Positions 40,962 to 49,789 of a stretch of DNA of 64,000 bases are shown piece after piece (position 1 is the first letter of the stretch; each line of letters begins with the position of its first letter). A model generated the notes under the pieces. The model ran no database searches and was not told the origin of the DNA. It saw only the letters and a program-made list of their open reading frames with translations. A program made the position numbers and the translations under genes. Where the stretch lies: the IMG/VR virus record IMGVR_UViG_3300045918_000131, positions 30,249-94,248 of that record; one strand, given 5' to 3'. This DNA is from a virus.

Positions 40962-41579
40962 TTAAAAGCTACCATATTTATTTTTTGCAATGTTCTGTAG
41001 AGCTTGCACTAACTCTGTAGATACAATAGGGTCAATTAATACTATTGCACCGTTTTTATCTTGCATAAAGTTACGAATTAAAAAGTCTACACTGTATTGT
41101 TTTACCTTATAGTTTTGCAAGAATTCTACTAGTTGTGCAAATAACCCATCTAGATGCTTATCTAAATATTTGTTGAATCTATCAACCCTGCTACGATCAG
41201 TTTTATATCCAATAACGTCAAAATATTGAGTAATAGCCTTCTTGATTACCCGTTTATTATCAGTTGACAGTTGTGATAGTTTTGGCATTTGTATAACATA
41301 TACTGTCATATCGCTTAAAGCTCTACTTTTTTGATGATATGCATCAAAACTATCTATACATTCTCCTATACCTAATCCACAACTATGTACTAACCAGTCT
41401 CTTTTCATGTCATCGCAGGTTAGTACTAGTACGTTGCTGTCACACTTATCTAATACAACAGAAGTAGCACCTTGTCCTATGACAGGGTACTGCTTATATT
41501 TGTCGGGAATAGAACTTTTTCATAGTGCTGTTCCTATTCTATTCCCCTCGTTTACTTTAACAAACTCATATATTCTCAT
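40962..41579 (-). pseudogene. CTS-leader kinase broken by an in-frame TGA
   Basis: ATG 41579 gives MRIYEFVKVN; TGA at 41520-41522 (codon 20) is followed in frame by a kinase-like sequence to 40962: 'YPVIGQGATSVVLDK' (Gly-rich loop), 'VQALQ' end, and 'VDFLIRNFMQDKNGAIVLIDP' (catalytic loop and metal-binding Asp, in a form without HxD). An internal ATG at 41408 lies after the Gly-rich loop. Likely a pseudogene; read-through not excluded. Confidence 0.7.
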
Positions 41580-42241
41580 TATTTTCTCATCATAGTATCT
41601 AACGCATCTAGTATAGAGTTAAGTTTATTCCTATTTCTGGTTTTAAGCAAGTAATATCCGGCTGTTGCATGTACCATAACTTCATTTCCGCTGTCGATAC
41701 CTGCTATTAAGTCGCTAGTTTGATAATTACTAATTGTTATTTGATTCTGTATATACGGCTTCGCACTGATTCTTCTAACTTTTAATTCCTTTAAATATTC
41801 AGCATCAAGTAAGTCAAAAGTTAGATCTTTAACCCGTGGAGACCAGCAGAATTTAAAATTTCCCACTGCAAATAATGCACATGTTGCGCCGTAATCATTA
41901 GCTATTTGCGTATTACCTGACCCAAAGGTTGCGTTAGAGCGGAATCTAATTCCTGTCATTTCTAAAAATATGTCGTCCACTATATTGTGAACGTTAATAT
42001 CAGTATCTCGTGGTTTACGATTAACAGGGCAGCCTTGATGTGAAAAAAACGGTATATTATCTTTGAAATTGACACCGCGATATAACATATTAAACGTATA
42101 TCCTCCTAATTCTCGTAACCAAGGTTGACAATCTTCAAATATAATAGTTGCGATATCGTGTGCAGATTGTTCTGACGTATTTTCTTGATTATCAGACTGG
42201 GGGTCTATTTCAACTGCTTCTAATAATTCTGTAATTCTCAT
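41579..42241 (-). CDS. CTS-leader protein, ART-like family A copy 2
   Basis: 220 residues starting MRITELLEAV, the same leader as 38293. 'FNMLYRGVNFKD', 'FRSNATFGSGNTQIANDYGA', 'VGNFKFCWSPRVKDL' match the family pattern. Overlaps its upstream neighbour (42238) by 4 bases. Function inferred as for copy 1. Confidence 0.6.
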   Translation of the reverse strand: MRITELLEAVEIDPQSDNQENTSEQSAHDIATIIFEDCQPWLRELGGYTFNMLYRGVNFKDNIPFFSHQGCPVNRKPRDTDINVHNIVDDIFLEMTGIRFRSNATFGSGNTQIANDYGATCALFAVGNFKFCWSPRVKDLTFDLLDAEYLKELKVRRISAKPYIQNQITISNYQTSDLIAGIDSGNEVMVHATAGYYLLKTRNRNKLNSILDALDTMMRK

Positions 42242-42936
42242 ATTATCATCCTTAACTTACGGCGTATATTTTGTACAGCTACACACCATGCGTTATCTAC
42301 TATTAACGCAGATTTTGCAACAATCATTATCTCGTGTCGAGAATAAATAGCGTTAGTTAAATCTTTATCTAATAGAAATTCGCTATCTTCTAAGAACTGT
42401 ATAATGTTATCATCTTTTAGATAATGTATAGCTTGTTTACGGTCTCCTATCGTCGGTCCTCCTACAAGGTATGCATATTCGCTTAATGCTTCATACATAT
42501 CTTGAATTTTAGGAGACCAACAGAAATGAAACTCGCCTTCTGGTATTACTCTAACTAACTTCCCATAGGTAGAAGCATTTGGGCTACTACCTGTTACAAA
42601 CAACGAAGAGCTTCTAAAACGATATCCTGTATATTTGTTAAACCAATCGTCGATTAAATGGTGTGCTCTATCTGGAGTATCTAAAGGAGTACGATTAGAG
42701 TTAATAGAAATTGATTTTACTGGTTTATCCATACCCATATCAGACGTAAATTCATTATGATATACTCCACGCCATAACGGATCTTCAAATAGCGCATCAT
42801 CGATGCCTCCTGCAGCAATAATATACGGTAAACAGTTAGTAGTTATGTGAGCTTCTATCTTCTCGTACTGATTTAGTATTCTCTGCTCTTCATACCCTAA
42901 CGACGGGCTTTCGTTAATTATTTCGTGAATCCTCAT
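42238..42936 (-). CDS. CTS-leader protein, ART-like family A copy 3
   Basis: 232 residues starting MRIHEIINES. 'DPLWRGVYHNEF', 'YRFRSSSLFVTGSSPNASTY', 'EGEFHFCWSPKIQDM'. Of the three copies this has the clearest leader (cleavage after I-N-E). First gene after a late octamer at 42960-42967, so it heads a late transcript of CTS genes. Confidence 0.62.
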   Translation of the reverse strand: MRIHEIINESPSLGYEEQRILNQYEKIEAHITTNCLPYIIAAGGIDDALFEDPLWRGVYHNEFTSDMGMDKPVKSISINSNRTPLDTPDRAHHLIDDWFNKYTGYRFRSSSLFVTGSSPNASTYGKLVRVIPEGEFHFCWSPKIQDMYEALSEYAYLVGGPTIGDRKQAIHYLKDDNIIQFLEDSEFLLDKDLTNAIYSRHEIMIVAKSALIVDNAWCVAVQNIRRKLRMII

Positions 42937-42959
42937 GGTACTCCTACGCTATATTATAG

Positions 42960-42967
42960 TATTTATC
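42960..42967 (-). promoter_or_regulatory. Late promoter octamer GATAAATA
   Basis: Minus strand, 23 bases before the ATG at 42936. Confidence 0.6.
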
Positions 42968-42989
42968 CTAATTCAGAGCAGAAGAGTAA

Positions 42990-43784
42990 CTATTTTGAGG
43001 AAACAATGTTGGATAACGTTCTAAACCAAGATGTCGACCCTGGAATATAAGACTCGGGCAATGTTATTATACCTTTCGCAGAATCTTCGCGAGCTTGTGC
43101 TAACTTAGCATCGCGCATTGGATCATTAGATAATGCCTTCATAATAGTTTTTATGCTATTCAAATCGTCAGATGTAGATGTTGGGCTTAATAATATTTTT
43201 GCTACTTCATCTCTAGTGCGAGCAACAATCTCGTTAGTGTCACGCTTCATTAACTTTGCTCCAAATGCATCAAATTTTAGATTTAATGCTTTACCTATGC
43301 TATTCATTAATATAAATATTGACTGTCCTTTAAACTCAGTTTCTTTATTATACATATCTCGTAACCCATGCTGATGCCATGGCGCAACAATAGATGCATC
43401 TTGTATACACATCACGTCAACTTGAGCTACCCTTTCTTGACCGGACGCATGTGTTTTATACTGGATACCTATACTAACATTACGTCCATTTAACACAGCA
43501 TGTATTCCTTTATCTGTAAAATATTTACCTAATAACTGTTTAGCTGTTTTAATAGGATCTTTAGCTGATCCAGTGTTAAATAGTTCAACTACGTCGGATG
43601 CTTCGACCATAAGATCTATATCGCCAGATTGTAATTTATAACCAGCAGATCCAATATCTGTCTGTAAACCCGTAATCAGTGGTTTAGGTAAAGCTTTTTT
43701 AGCTAATGCAACCACTTGAGCAACATCTTCTTTATTTACTGACGATGATTCCTCAATGGCATTACCTCCCTCAAATAGTTTCAT
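42990..43784 (-). CDS. Nucleotidyltransferase (pol-beta type) protein
   Basis: 264 residues starting MKLFEGGNAI. 'ITGLQTDIGSAGYKLQSGDI' with 'GDIDLMVE' near 55 is the G-S ... D-x-D core, and 'RVAQVDVM' near 125 the third Asp. The C-terminal half is helical. Substrate unknown; its leader (MKLFEG) is weakly CTS-like. It overlaps 43784 by one base. Confidence 0.75.
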   Translation of the reverse strand: MKLFEGGNAIEESSSVNKEDVAQVVALAKKALPKPLITGLQTDIGSAGYKLQSGDIDLMVEASDVVELFNTGSAKDPIKTAKQLLGKYFTDKGIHAVLNGRNVSIGIQYKTHASGQERVAQVDVMCIQDASIVAPWHQHGLRDMYNKETEFKGQSIFILMNSIGKALNLKFDAFGAKLMKRDTNEIVARTRDEVAKILLSPTSTSDDLNSIKTIMKALSNDPMRDAKLAQAREDSAKGIITLPESYIPGSTSWFRTLSNIVSSK

Positions 43785-44872
43785 TATTTTGTCCTTTTTA
43801 TTCTATTTAGAGCCATCTTCTTTGTCTCTGTAATAGATTCAAGCTTTGTGATAGAATTATATAATTTAACTGTTTTGTATGCTTGATCTTCAGTTAACTT
43901 AGTCTCACTGAATAATATGTCCTCAAATGCTTCAGCGACAGATGCTTTTCTACCGTATTGTTTAGCAGTCTGTTTAAGTTTATCTCTCATTGTAGGTTTA
44001 GGAGTTGGGGGCGCAGTTGGTTCTGGAATACTACTAGTGGGTGTGGCCGCTGGATTTGGTTGAATAGATTTTGCGTATATCTGATCTAACAATTTAGGAT
44101 ATCCTTCTTTAGCTGGTTGACCTTTTTTATCTACCCATCCTGTATTATTCTTAGTATAATTGATGCCGTCATATTTTACTTGTGGTGTAATTGTGGCTGC
44201 TGTTGACGATGTATTATCCGGTACTACTGCCTGTATCTTCTTTTCAATTTTATTAATTATTGGTTTAATAGCTTGAACTTGCGGAGCTGTAGGAGGTGTA
44301 TTAATAAAATCATTCCATTCTTTATCGGCCTCTTTGGGGTCGGAAAATACATTAACTTTTGGCTCAACGGTGTTTGTTTTTTCTACAGGTACTGATGAGG
44401 GGTGTGTATTTGTTTTGGATTGTTGTTCTGTGTCTACTTCAGCTGAAGATTGTTGTGTATTTGCTGCAATCTCAGCACTTTGGTTATTTGCGTTCTGATT
44501 GTTGACAATAGATTGAGCTGTTTTATTCAACCCCATACCCGCATTGAAGTTTGCTGCTAAATTAGATGATTGTTTTTGATTAGCAACGGGCTGAGATGTA
44601 TTTGCTGCTGTAGTTTGGTTGTCCTGTGCGGTCTGAGGTGTTTGCTGCGTATTTGCTTTTTGTTTTTCTAAGTCGGCAGCGGATTGGTTGAACTTCCTAA
44701 CACGATCTAAATTGGCTTTACCGTTAGCAACTGCTGTAGGGACATTGCCTGCACCTTGTCTAGAATTAGTAGATGCTTCGTCTACTTCTTTAGTGTTGGG
44801 TTGACCACTATATAGCTTATTTGTGTTGATATCCTCAGTAATCACTATTTTAATCTGTTTCGGAGTTACCAT
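43784..44872 (-). CDS. Low-complexity head-core-like protein
   Basis: 362 residues, 'IKIVITEDIN' near the N-terminus (CTS-like). Residues 40-300 are Asn, Gln, Ala, Thr and Pro-rich, disordered, with short repeats (NTQQ, AANT); the C-terminal 60 residues are helical ('AEAFEDILFSETKLTEDQA'). Probably an internal or prohead core protein with sites for the prohead protease. No family recognised. Confidence 0.6.
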   Translation of the reverse strand: MVTPKQIKIVITEDINTNKLYSGQPNTKEVDEASTNSRQGAGNVPTAVANGKANLDRVRKFNQSAADLEKQKANTQQTPQTAQDNQTTAANTSQPVANQKQSSNLAANFNAGMGLNKTAQSIVNNQNANNQSAEIAANTQQSSAEVDTEQQSKTNTHPSSVPVEKTNTVEPKVNVFSDPKEADKEWNDFINTPPTAPQVQAIKPIINKIEKKIQAVVPDNTSSTAATITPQVKYDGINYTKNNTGWVDKKGQPAKEGYPKLLDQIYAKSIQPNPAATPTSSIPEPTAPPTPKPTMRDKLKQTAKQYGRKASVAEAFEDILFSETKLTEDQAYKTVKLYNSITKLESITETKKMALNRIKRTK

Positions 44873-45125
44873 TTTCGTCGATGTCCTTTTTAATATTCCT
44901 TATCCCGCGTGCAAATTTCGAAGGATCTTGACCTTTAATACTATTTATTAAACGACGCTCTAAATCCTCCGCAATTAAAGGGGCATAATTATCACGTAAT
45001 GTATTAATAAGATTTACGGCACTTTGTATTATATGTTGAGCTCTACTTTCGAGCATTTTTTCTCGATCTCTATGAACTATTAATGAATCTAATTCCTCCA
45101 ATACTGATTTAGTTCTTCTTTGCAA
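44850..45125 (-). CDS. Small helical protein
   Basis: 91 residues, all helical and charged ('EELDSLIVHRDREKMLESRA'). Overlaps the 43784 gene by 23 bases. A late octamer lies 34 bases upstream. No recognised family. Confidence 0.6.
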   Translation of the reverse strand: MQRRTKSVLEELDSLIVHRDREKMLESRAQHIIQSAVNLINTLRDNYAPLIAEDLERRLINSIKGQDPSKFARGIRNIKKDIDENGNSETD

Positions 45126-45158
45126 GATGAGTTACTCCAATTTATGTGGGCTTAAAGT

Positions 45159-45166
45159 TATTTATT
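45159..45166 (-). promoter_or_regulatory. Late promoter octamer AATAAATA
   Basis: Minus strand, between the helicase gene and 44850-45125. Confidence 0.55.
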
Positions 45167-45177
45167 GAAATTTTAAA

Positions 45178-46587
45178 TTATTTCTTTACCGTTCTAAGTC
45201 CTGCTAACATAGCTTTTACCTTAATTGCCTCAACTTCTCCTATTGGTGCAATACAACTAGGTGCATCTGATACTATAGACTTGGATTTTAACTTACCCAA
45301 TATACTCTCGGATAACGTTGGATTAGCATGATGTTCAGTTTCTTCTCCTGTACCAGAGTCTGTTATTCTTAAACTATCAATATTATAATCTAATTCTACT
45401 TTCATCCCTACACCTGAACTACTACGTGTCTTAAGTAATTGTAGTTGAAACTTACCTCGTTCTTTCATTGCTCTACTTGTAAATATACCAAATACATTAT
45501 CGGCCGTATTTATCTTGGAAATTCCACCGCTTATGTTCGTATGGTCAAATTCTACCTCGTCAACTCCTCCGCGATTAAATTGACTAGCTGTTACAAATAA
45601 AACATTTAGCTCTTTTGCTAGATTACGTAACTCTTCAGATACGAATTTATCCTTGACAAATAAGTTAGTAGGATCAATCTTAACTCCTGCAGGAGATAAT
45701 AAGTCTAAATAGTCGACGATTAAGAAATCTATCTTAACACCGGTTTGAATTTGATATTCTCGGATAAAGGATCTAATATCATTTACATTACTTTGTGCTG
45801 GTATATATTTAATTTGAAAATTGCCAGATTTCTTTCGTGTCATACCAACTTTTAACTCAACGTCATCTAAATTCTTAAATATATCTTTTGTACCCATATT
45901 TGTTACCATGGCGTCTGCTCTCATTGAACATAGCTCTTCGCTAAGTTCTAAAGAAAGATACATGCCATTAAGTCCAGTAGTAAACCAATTTACACATAAA
46001 TTCATTAAAAATAAAGATTTACCTCCACCCGAGTTAGCACAAAAAATATTTAATTCTCCGCGATTAAAACCGCCGTATAAAGTCTTATCTAAACAAGGCC
46101 ACCCAGTACTACATTGTCCTCTACCTTCTCTAATAGCATTTAAACGTGCCCTGGGATCATGAAAATAATCAGTACCAATATCTTTAACTAAACCTATTTG
46201 CACAGCATCTTTAATAATTTTCTCAACAGGCGCATAGTCGCCTTTTTCTAATAGATCTGCTGCTTTTAATATAGCACGTTCTAACTCTTTTTGTTTGCTA
46301 AAACCTTCGAATTCAGCTAAGAACCAATCGCGATGGCCTTCCTCTAATCCAACAGTCTTTTTAAGTGTAGTACCGAAGGAAGCATTTGTTTGTTCTATTG
46401 TTGGTAAACTTTTGTATATTTCTGCATGTACTTTAAGGAATTCAGCTGGACCGCGTAACGATCTATCAAAGTTCTCTACGTTAAATATATTTTGAACTCT
46501 TACATATGATTCGTGATAATCCAACATTATTTCAAGAAACAATTTTTGTAATTCTGCTGTATATTCTACTGTTTTATTTTCTGCCAT
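45178..46587 (-). CDS. 41: Replicative DNA helicase (T4 gp41/DnaB-like)
   Basis: 469 residues (T4 gp41, 475). RecA-type core: Walker A 'ANSGGGKSLFLMNL' near 192, Walker B 'IDFLIVDYLDLL' near 290, 'VTASQFNRGGVDE' (motif III), and 'TSRAMKERGKFQLQLLKTRS' near 380. Unwinds DNA 5' to 3' at the fork as a hexamer with the primase, encoded by the gene it overlaps by 14 bases. Family placement is firm. Confidence 0.92.
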   Translation of the reverse strand: MAENKTVEYTAELQKLFLEIMLDYHESYVRVQNIFNVENFDRSLRGPAEFLKVHAEIYKSLPTIEQTNASFGTTLKKTVGLEEGHRDWFLAEFEGFSKQKELERAILKAADLLEKGDYAPVEKIIKDAVQIGLVKDIGTDYFHDPRARLNAIREGRGQCSTGWPCLDKTLYGGFNRGELNIFCANSGGGKSLFLMNLCVNWFTTGLNGMYLSLELSEELCSMRADAMVTNMGTKDIFKNLDDVELKVGMTRKKSGNFQIKYIPAQSNVNDIRSFIREYQIQTGVKIDFLIVDYLDLLSPAGVKIDPTNLFVKDKFVSEELRNLAKELNVLFVTASQFNRGGVDEVEFDHTNISGGISKINTADNVFGIFTSRAMKERGKFQLQLLKTRSSSGVGMKVELDYNIDSLRITDSGTGEETEHHANPTLSESILGKLKSKSIVSDAPSCIAPIGEVEAIKVKAMLAGLRTVKK

Positions 46588-47659
46588 ATCTATTCCTCAA
46601 TAATTGTATTTTTAACGTGTTTCTTTCTACACTATCCAAAATAGTTTTTAACACAAAAAGTTTTCCATATTTTTGTATTGCCTGATTAGCATCTTGACAT
46701 GTCTCCGCCCATACAGGGAAAGCTACTGACCATCCATTTTGTATTGCAACATCTATTAAATTTTGTCCTGTTTTATTAAAATCAGGAACTACTATTATTT
46801 CTCTGTCTAAATTCTCGATAATATCTATTTGTTGTTTAGTTACGTCAGCTTTTAATACAGCTACGCCGTCTAAACCTATTGCATCAAACACGCCTTCTAG
46901 AACTAATACAAACTTCCAATCTTTTTCTTGTTTATCTATATTAAACACATAACCAGAGTCAATTCTTTGATAGTATTTTGGAGTAATATCATCTATCATT
47001 GCCCTAGCCGAATATCCCACTATCTCATTTTTCCACGTAAAAGGAATAATAACTCGCTTATTCATCTTATTAGCTTTATTCGGAGTCCAATAGAAGTCAT
47101 ACTTTTGCATATTACTTCTTCTTTTATCTATATAATCCACTGCCGCTACAAATTCGTCTGGATACGGTTTAAAATACGAAGGTGTTGGTAGATTATTTGC
47201 TATACCTGTATTAGCAAGTTCATAGAATGTAACTAAACCCATAAAACTTACTGCTTCTTCCGGTAAAGGTTCTTTTTTAAAGTTGACCTTTAATTCTTCT
47301 TTTTTAACTTCTGGCTTAACTAATCCTAATAGCTCATGACGTTTTTGCTCGCGTAAAGCTTCAATTGATAGACGAGATATAGTTTGGTCGTCTACATTTA
47401 ACCATTTAAGAAATTTTCTAAATTTATATGATAATTGATATCCGGGTGTATATGATACCTTGTAAGAACAGTTGAAACAGGAGTATGATACGCCAGAATC
47501 TGCCGTAACTATTAATCCCCCGCGGCCGCGTTTATCAGCAGATTCCCCGTTATGTACACAGCATATTGCATTACCGGCATACCAGCCGTGAGAATTTCGT
47601 TTAGTTTTGCGCCCGCTCTGCCACGACGATAAAACGGTATCAGCTATAATTGTACTCAT
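46574..47659 (-). CDS. 61: DNA primase (T4 gp61-like)
   Basis: 361 residues from MSTIIADTVL (ATG 47659). N-terminal zinc-binding domain: 'ICCVHNGE' and 'SYSCFNCSYKV', a C-x-x-H ... C-x-x-C set. Central toprim-like region 'KFVLVLEGVFDAIGLDG' and 'REIIVVPDFNKTGQNLID'. Makes RNA primers and couples to the gp41-type helicase encoded just downstream. T4 gp61 is 342 residues. Confidence 0.88.
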   Translation of the reverse strand: MSTIIADTVLSSWQSGRKTKRNSHGWYAGNAICCVHNGESADKRGRGGLIVTADSGVSYSCFNCSYKVSYTPGYQLSYKFRKFLKWLNVDDQTISRLSIEALREQKRHELLGLVKPEVKKEELKVNFKKEPLPEEAVSFMGLVTFYELANTGIANNLPTPSYFKPYPDEFVAAVDYIDKRRSNMQKYDFYWTPNKANKMNKRVIIPFTWKNEIVGYSARAMIDDITPKYYQRIDSGYVFNIDKQEKDWKFVLVLEGVFDAIGLDGVAVLKADVTKQQIDIIENLDREIIVVPDFNKTGQNLIDVAIQNGWSVAFPVWAETCQDANQAIQKYGKLFVLKTILDSVERNTLKIQLLRNRYGRK

Positions 47660-47724
47660 ATTAATAATATAACAGAAGTACAACTACATACGCAACTGTT
47701 TTGATATATAGACTAGGTAATTTT

Positions 47725-48561
47725 TTAACCGCGATAAAGAATCTTTGTAACCGACGTCGAGCTTATTGTTACGTTTTCAGGAATAATATATACGCGACAG
47801 GCTGTATATACACCGTTAAAGTCGCAATAATCGGTAGAGAATTGGTTTATGTAATGTAATGTACTTCCGTTTGAGGATATATTTGCCGAACCCGTAACGA
47901 CTACGTTTGCCCACGATAAAGAAGAACTACCGCCAGTGTCTCCGTTGGGCGGTAAAGAATCAATGGTACCTTGAACAATCAGATTTCCAGAAAAGTTATT
48001 AAAGAAGAACTGTATGGTATGGTGTGCTGATTGTGAGATTGAATTCTGATCGCTTGTTACCCAACTTGAATATACAGTAGAGTTACTATTAGTAGGTATA
48101 GTTACGTTAATAGATTCTCTAAATTCTGGATAAGGTCCTGATAAAAGCTCTATCTCTCCACAAGCTCCAAAGTTACTGTCAACATAAAATACTTGTTCAG
48201 AACCATATTGATCCGTTGCGGTTAAACTATAACTATAAAAGCCATTACGTAGATTTAATAAATCGCGTTCGTTGATCATAACAGTAATAATTCCACCCTG
48301 TGCGTTAATCACTTTTGACTGCTTACGACATAATAATGAAGATTCTGTTTTAGATACAAGATTAAAATTAATTGTCCATCCGGTTACGTTAACAGATTTA
48401 CTATCTGCATTTTTTATTTGAAACTGGATTAAATTATCAACCCCTGCATATATTTTTATTGATCTTTGGAACACTTGACATCTCCTGTTCGTGATCATTG
48501 GGTCAGGATCACACTGCACTGTTATTACGTTAGGATAAAAGTAGTTAAATATCTGTTGCAT
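47725..48561 (-). CDS. Probable virion protein with beta-sandwich domains
   Basis: 278 residues from MQQIFNYFYP. Beta-rich: 'IQFQIKNADSKSVNVTGWTI', 'SYSLTATDQYGSEQVFY' recall immunoglobulin-like modules. A GATAAATA octamer ends six bases before this ATG, so the transcript would be nearly leaderless; the longer frame to 48645 runs into the divergent gene. Likely tail or head decoration. No family recognised. Confidence 0.6.
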   Translation of the reverse strand: MQQIFNYFYPNVITVQCDPDPMITNRRCQVFQRSIKIYAGVDNLIQFQIKNADSKSVNVTGWTINFNLVSKTESSLLCRKQSKVINAQGGIITVMINERDLLNLRNGFYSYSLTATDQYGSEQVFYVDSNFGACGEIELLSGPYPEFRESINVTIPTNSNSTVYSSWVTSDQNSISQSAHHTIQFFFNNFSGNLIVQGTIDSLPPNGDTGGSSSLSWANVVVTGSANISSNGSTLHYINQFSTDYCDFNGVYTACRVYIIPENVTISSTSVTKILYRG

Positions 48562-48566
48562 ACGTT

Positions 48567-48574
48567 TATTTATC
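48567..48574 (-). promoter_or_regulatory. Late promoter octamer GATAAATA
   Basis: Minus strand. Sits back to back with a + strand octamer at 48629-48636, forming a divergent late-promoter pair. Confidence 0.5.
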
Positions 48575-48628
48575 CTTTTCACTATTAGGATACTTATTGC
48601 GATTAATATTTTATGCGAGTTTTTGATG

Positions 48629-48636
48629 AATAAATA
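48629..48636 (+). promoter_or_regulatory. Late promoter octamer AATAAATA
   Basis: Plus strand, three bases before ATG 48640. Confidence 0.45.
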
Positions 48637-48639
48637 CAC

Positions 48640-49044
48640 ATGCACTCTTTATGCGAAACTACTAATACTATGACCGAACAAGAAGCTAAAGAAATACTAA
48701 ATCGTTGTCCATTTATGTCATTACTTACTTATGGGGGGAACGAATACCTCGGAATCATACAAAATATAGACGATGCTATAACTACAATATATGACTTCAG
48801 CAAATTAAAATCAGACGATCAAAAAATCGAGTTTCTAAGCTTAGGTGAAGAATGGTGGAATACATCTAACAGAATGGTACCCATTAACGTTTTTCTTAAA
48901 CATGACTGGGAAATATTCCGTCCTACATTACGTACATTAAACTCTAAAGAAGTAGATATTAAATACGGTCCATATTTAAGTTTAAAGGAAATGGCATTAA
49001 AGAAATCAAAGAGGCGAAGTATTACGCTTATTCGCAGAATGTGA
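48640..49044 (+). CDS. Unidentified protein, only + strand gene in the 6.7-64 kb region
   Basis: 134 residues; ATG 48640 is almost inside the late octamer, so MTEQEAKEIL at 48670 is a likely start (124 residues). 'IKYGPYLSLKEMALKKSKRR' resembles the K-Y-G-P-Y-L segment of 38949. Its end overlaps the convergent 49006-49290 gene by 39 bases. Function unknown. Confidence 0.6.
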   Translation: MHSLCETTNTMTEQEAKEILNRCPFMSLLTYGGNEYLGIIQNIDDAITTIYDFSKLKSDDQKIEFLSLGEEWWNTSNRMVPINVFLKHDWEIFRPTLRTLNSKEVDIKYGPYLSLKEMALKKSKRRSITLIRRM

Positions 49045-49290
49045 ATATTTTAGAAGCAACATAATGTAAGTATTATTGTCAATATCAAGACCTGCGATAC
49101 TATTACTATATCCATCACGTATATACCTTATTCCCCAGACATCAGCTAAATACTTTTCGTAATGATGCTCGTGTTCAGGCGAATCTATATAAAGTAGTGT
49201 CAAAATTTTACCCCAAAATGCAGCATTACCAGTCGTTTGTGCTGTAAGTAGGTCTTTGCTACCATCATCTTTTTTAAAATCTACTATCAT
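49006..49290 (-). CDS. Small protein, tandem family E copy 1
   Basis: 94 residues. Middle helix followed by 'NSIAGLDIDNNTYIMLLLKY'. The same closing strand-helix (x-I-x-L-L-K-Y) ends the next two genes, so the three are probably paralogues. Function unknown. Confidence 0.6.
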   Translation of the reverse strand: MIVDFKKDDGSKDLLTAQTTGNAAFWGKILTLLYIDSPEHEHHYEKYLADVWGIRYIRDGYSNSIAGLDIDNNTYIMLLLKYSHSANKRNTSPL

Positions 49291-49538
49291 TGATACTTTA
49301 ACAATGCTATTAAGTAATCATGTTCTGATATTTCAATCGAAGTTATTAGTGTGCCAGAATAACTTAGGTCAGAATATACTTTACATCTCAACATTTCTTC
49401 AAGACGATTAATATAGTCTAATGTTGTTAAACTTGACATCTGTTGTCGTAACTTGTGCATGATATTACCGATTATGTTAGCTTCTTCAGACCCATAATCG
49501 TCTGTCATATTAAATTTAAAATATATTTTCTTTGTCAT
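49287..49538 (-). CDS. Small protein, tandem family E copy 2
   Basis: 83 residues. 'YINRLEEMLRCKVYSDLSYS' and 'SIEISEHDYLIALLKYQ' align with copies 1 and 3. Overlaps copy 1 by 4 bases and copy 3 by 23. Function unknown. Confidence 0.6.
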   Translation of the reverse strand: MTKKIYFKFNMTDDYGSEEANIIGNIMHKLRQQMSSLTTLDYINRLEEMLRCKVYSDLSYSGTLITSIEISEHDYLIALLKYQ

Positions 49539-49788
49539 GTTTGTCGTATTTTAGGAGGAATAGTATGAAGTCTTTCTCATCAAATAATATGGATTCGATA
49601 TATTGTACAGAATGCTCGGAATTAACGTTAACTGTGCAAGGTATTGTTTCTGTAAGCCAAGTTATATAATCTGTATATCTCATATTGTCGACACTGCATT
49701 GAATCCTATCTAAGATAGTAGCATAAGTAGATGCATTTGCATCTATATAGCGTCTAGAATATAAGTCTACTTCAAAACTAACTACCAT
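49516..49788 (-). CDS. Small protein, tandem family E copy 3
   Basis: 90 residues. 'YITWLTETIPCTVNVNSEHS' and 'ESILFDEKDFILFLLKYD'. Same architecture as copies 1 and 2. Function unknown. Confidence 0.6.
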   Translation of the reverse strand: MVVSFEVDLYSRRYIDANASTYATILDRIQCSVDNMRYTDYITWLTETIPCTVNVNSEHSVQYIESILFDEKDFILFLLKYDKHDKENIF

Positions 49789-49789
49789 A

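Noticed and set aside
18456-42936. Leader peptides as Sec signal sequences.
   Set aside because: They are short, charged and lack a hydrophobic core; they do not resemble export signals.
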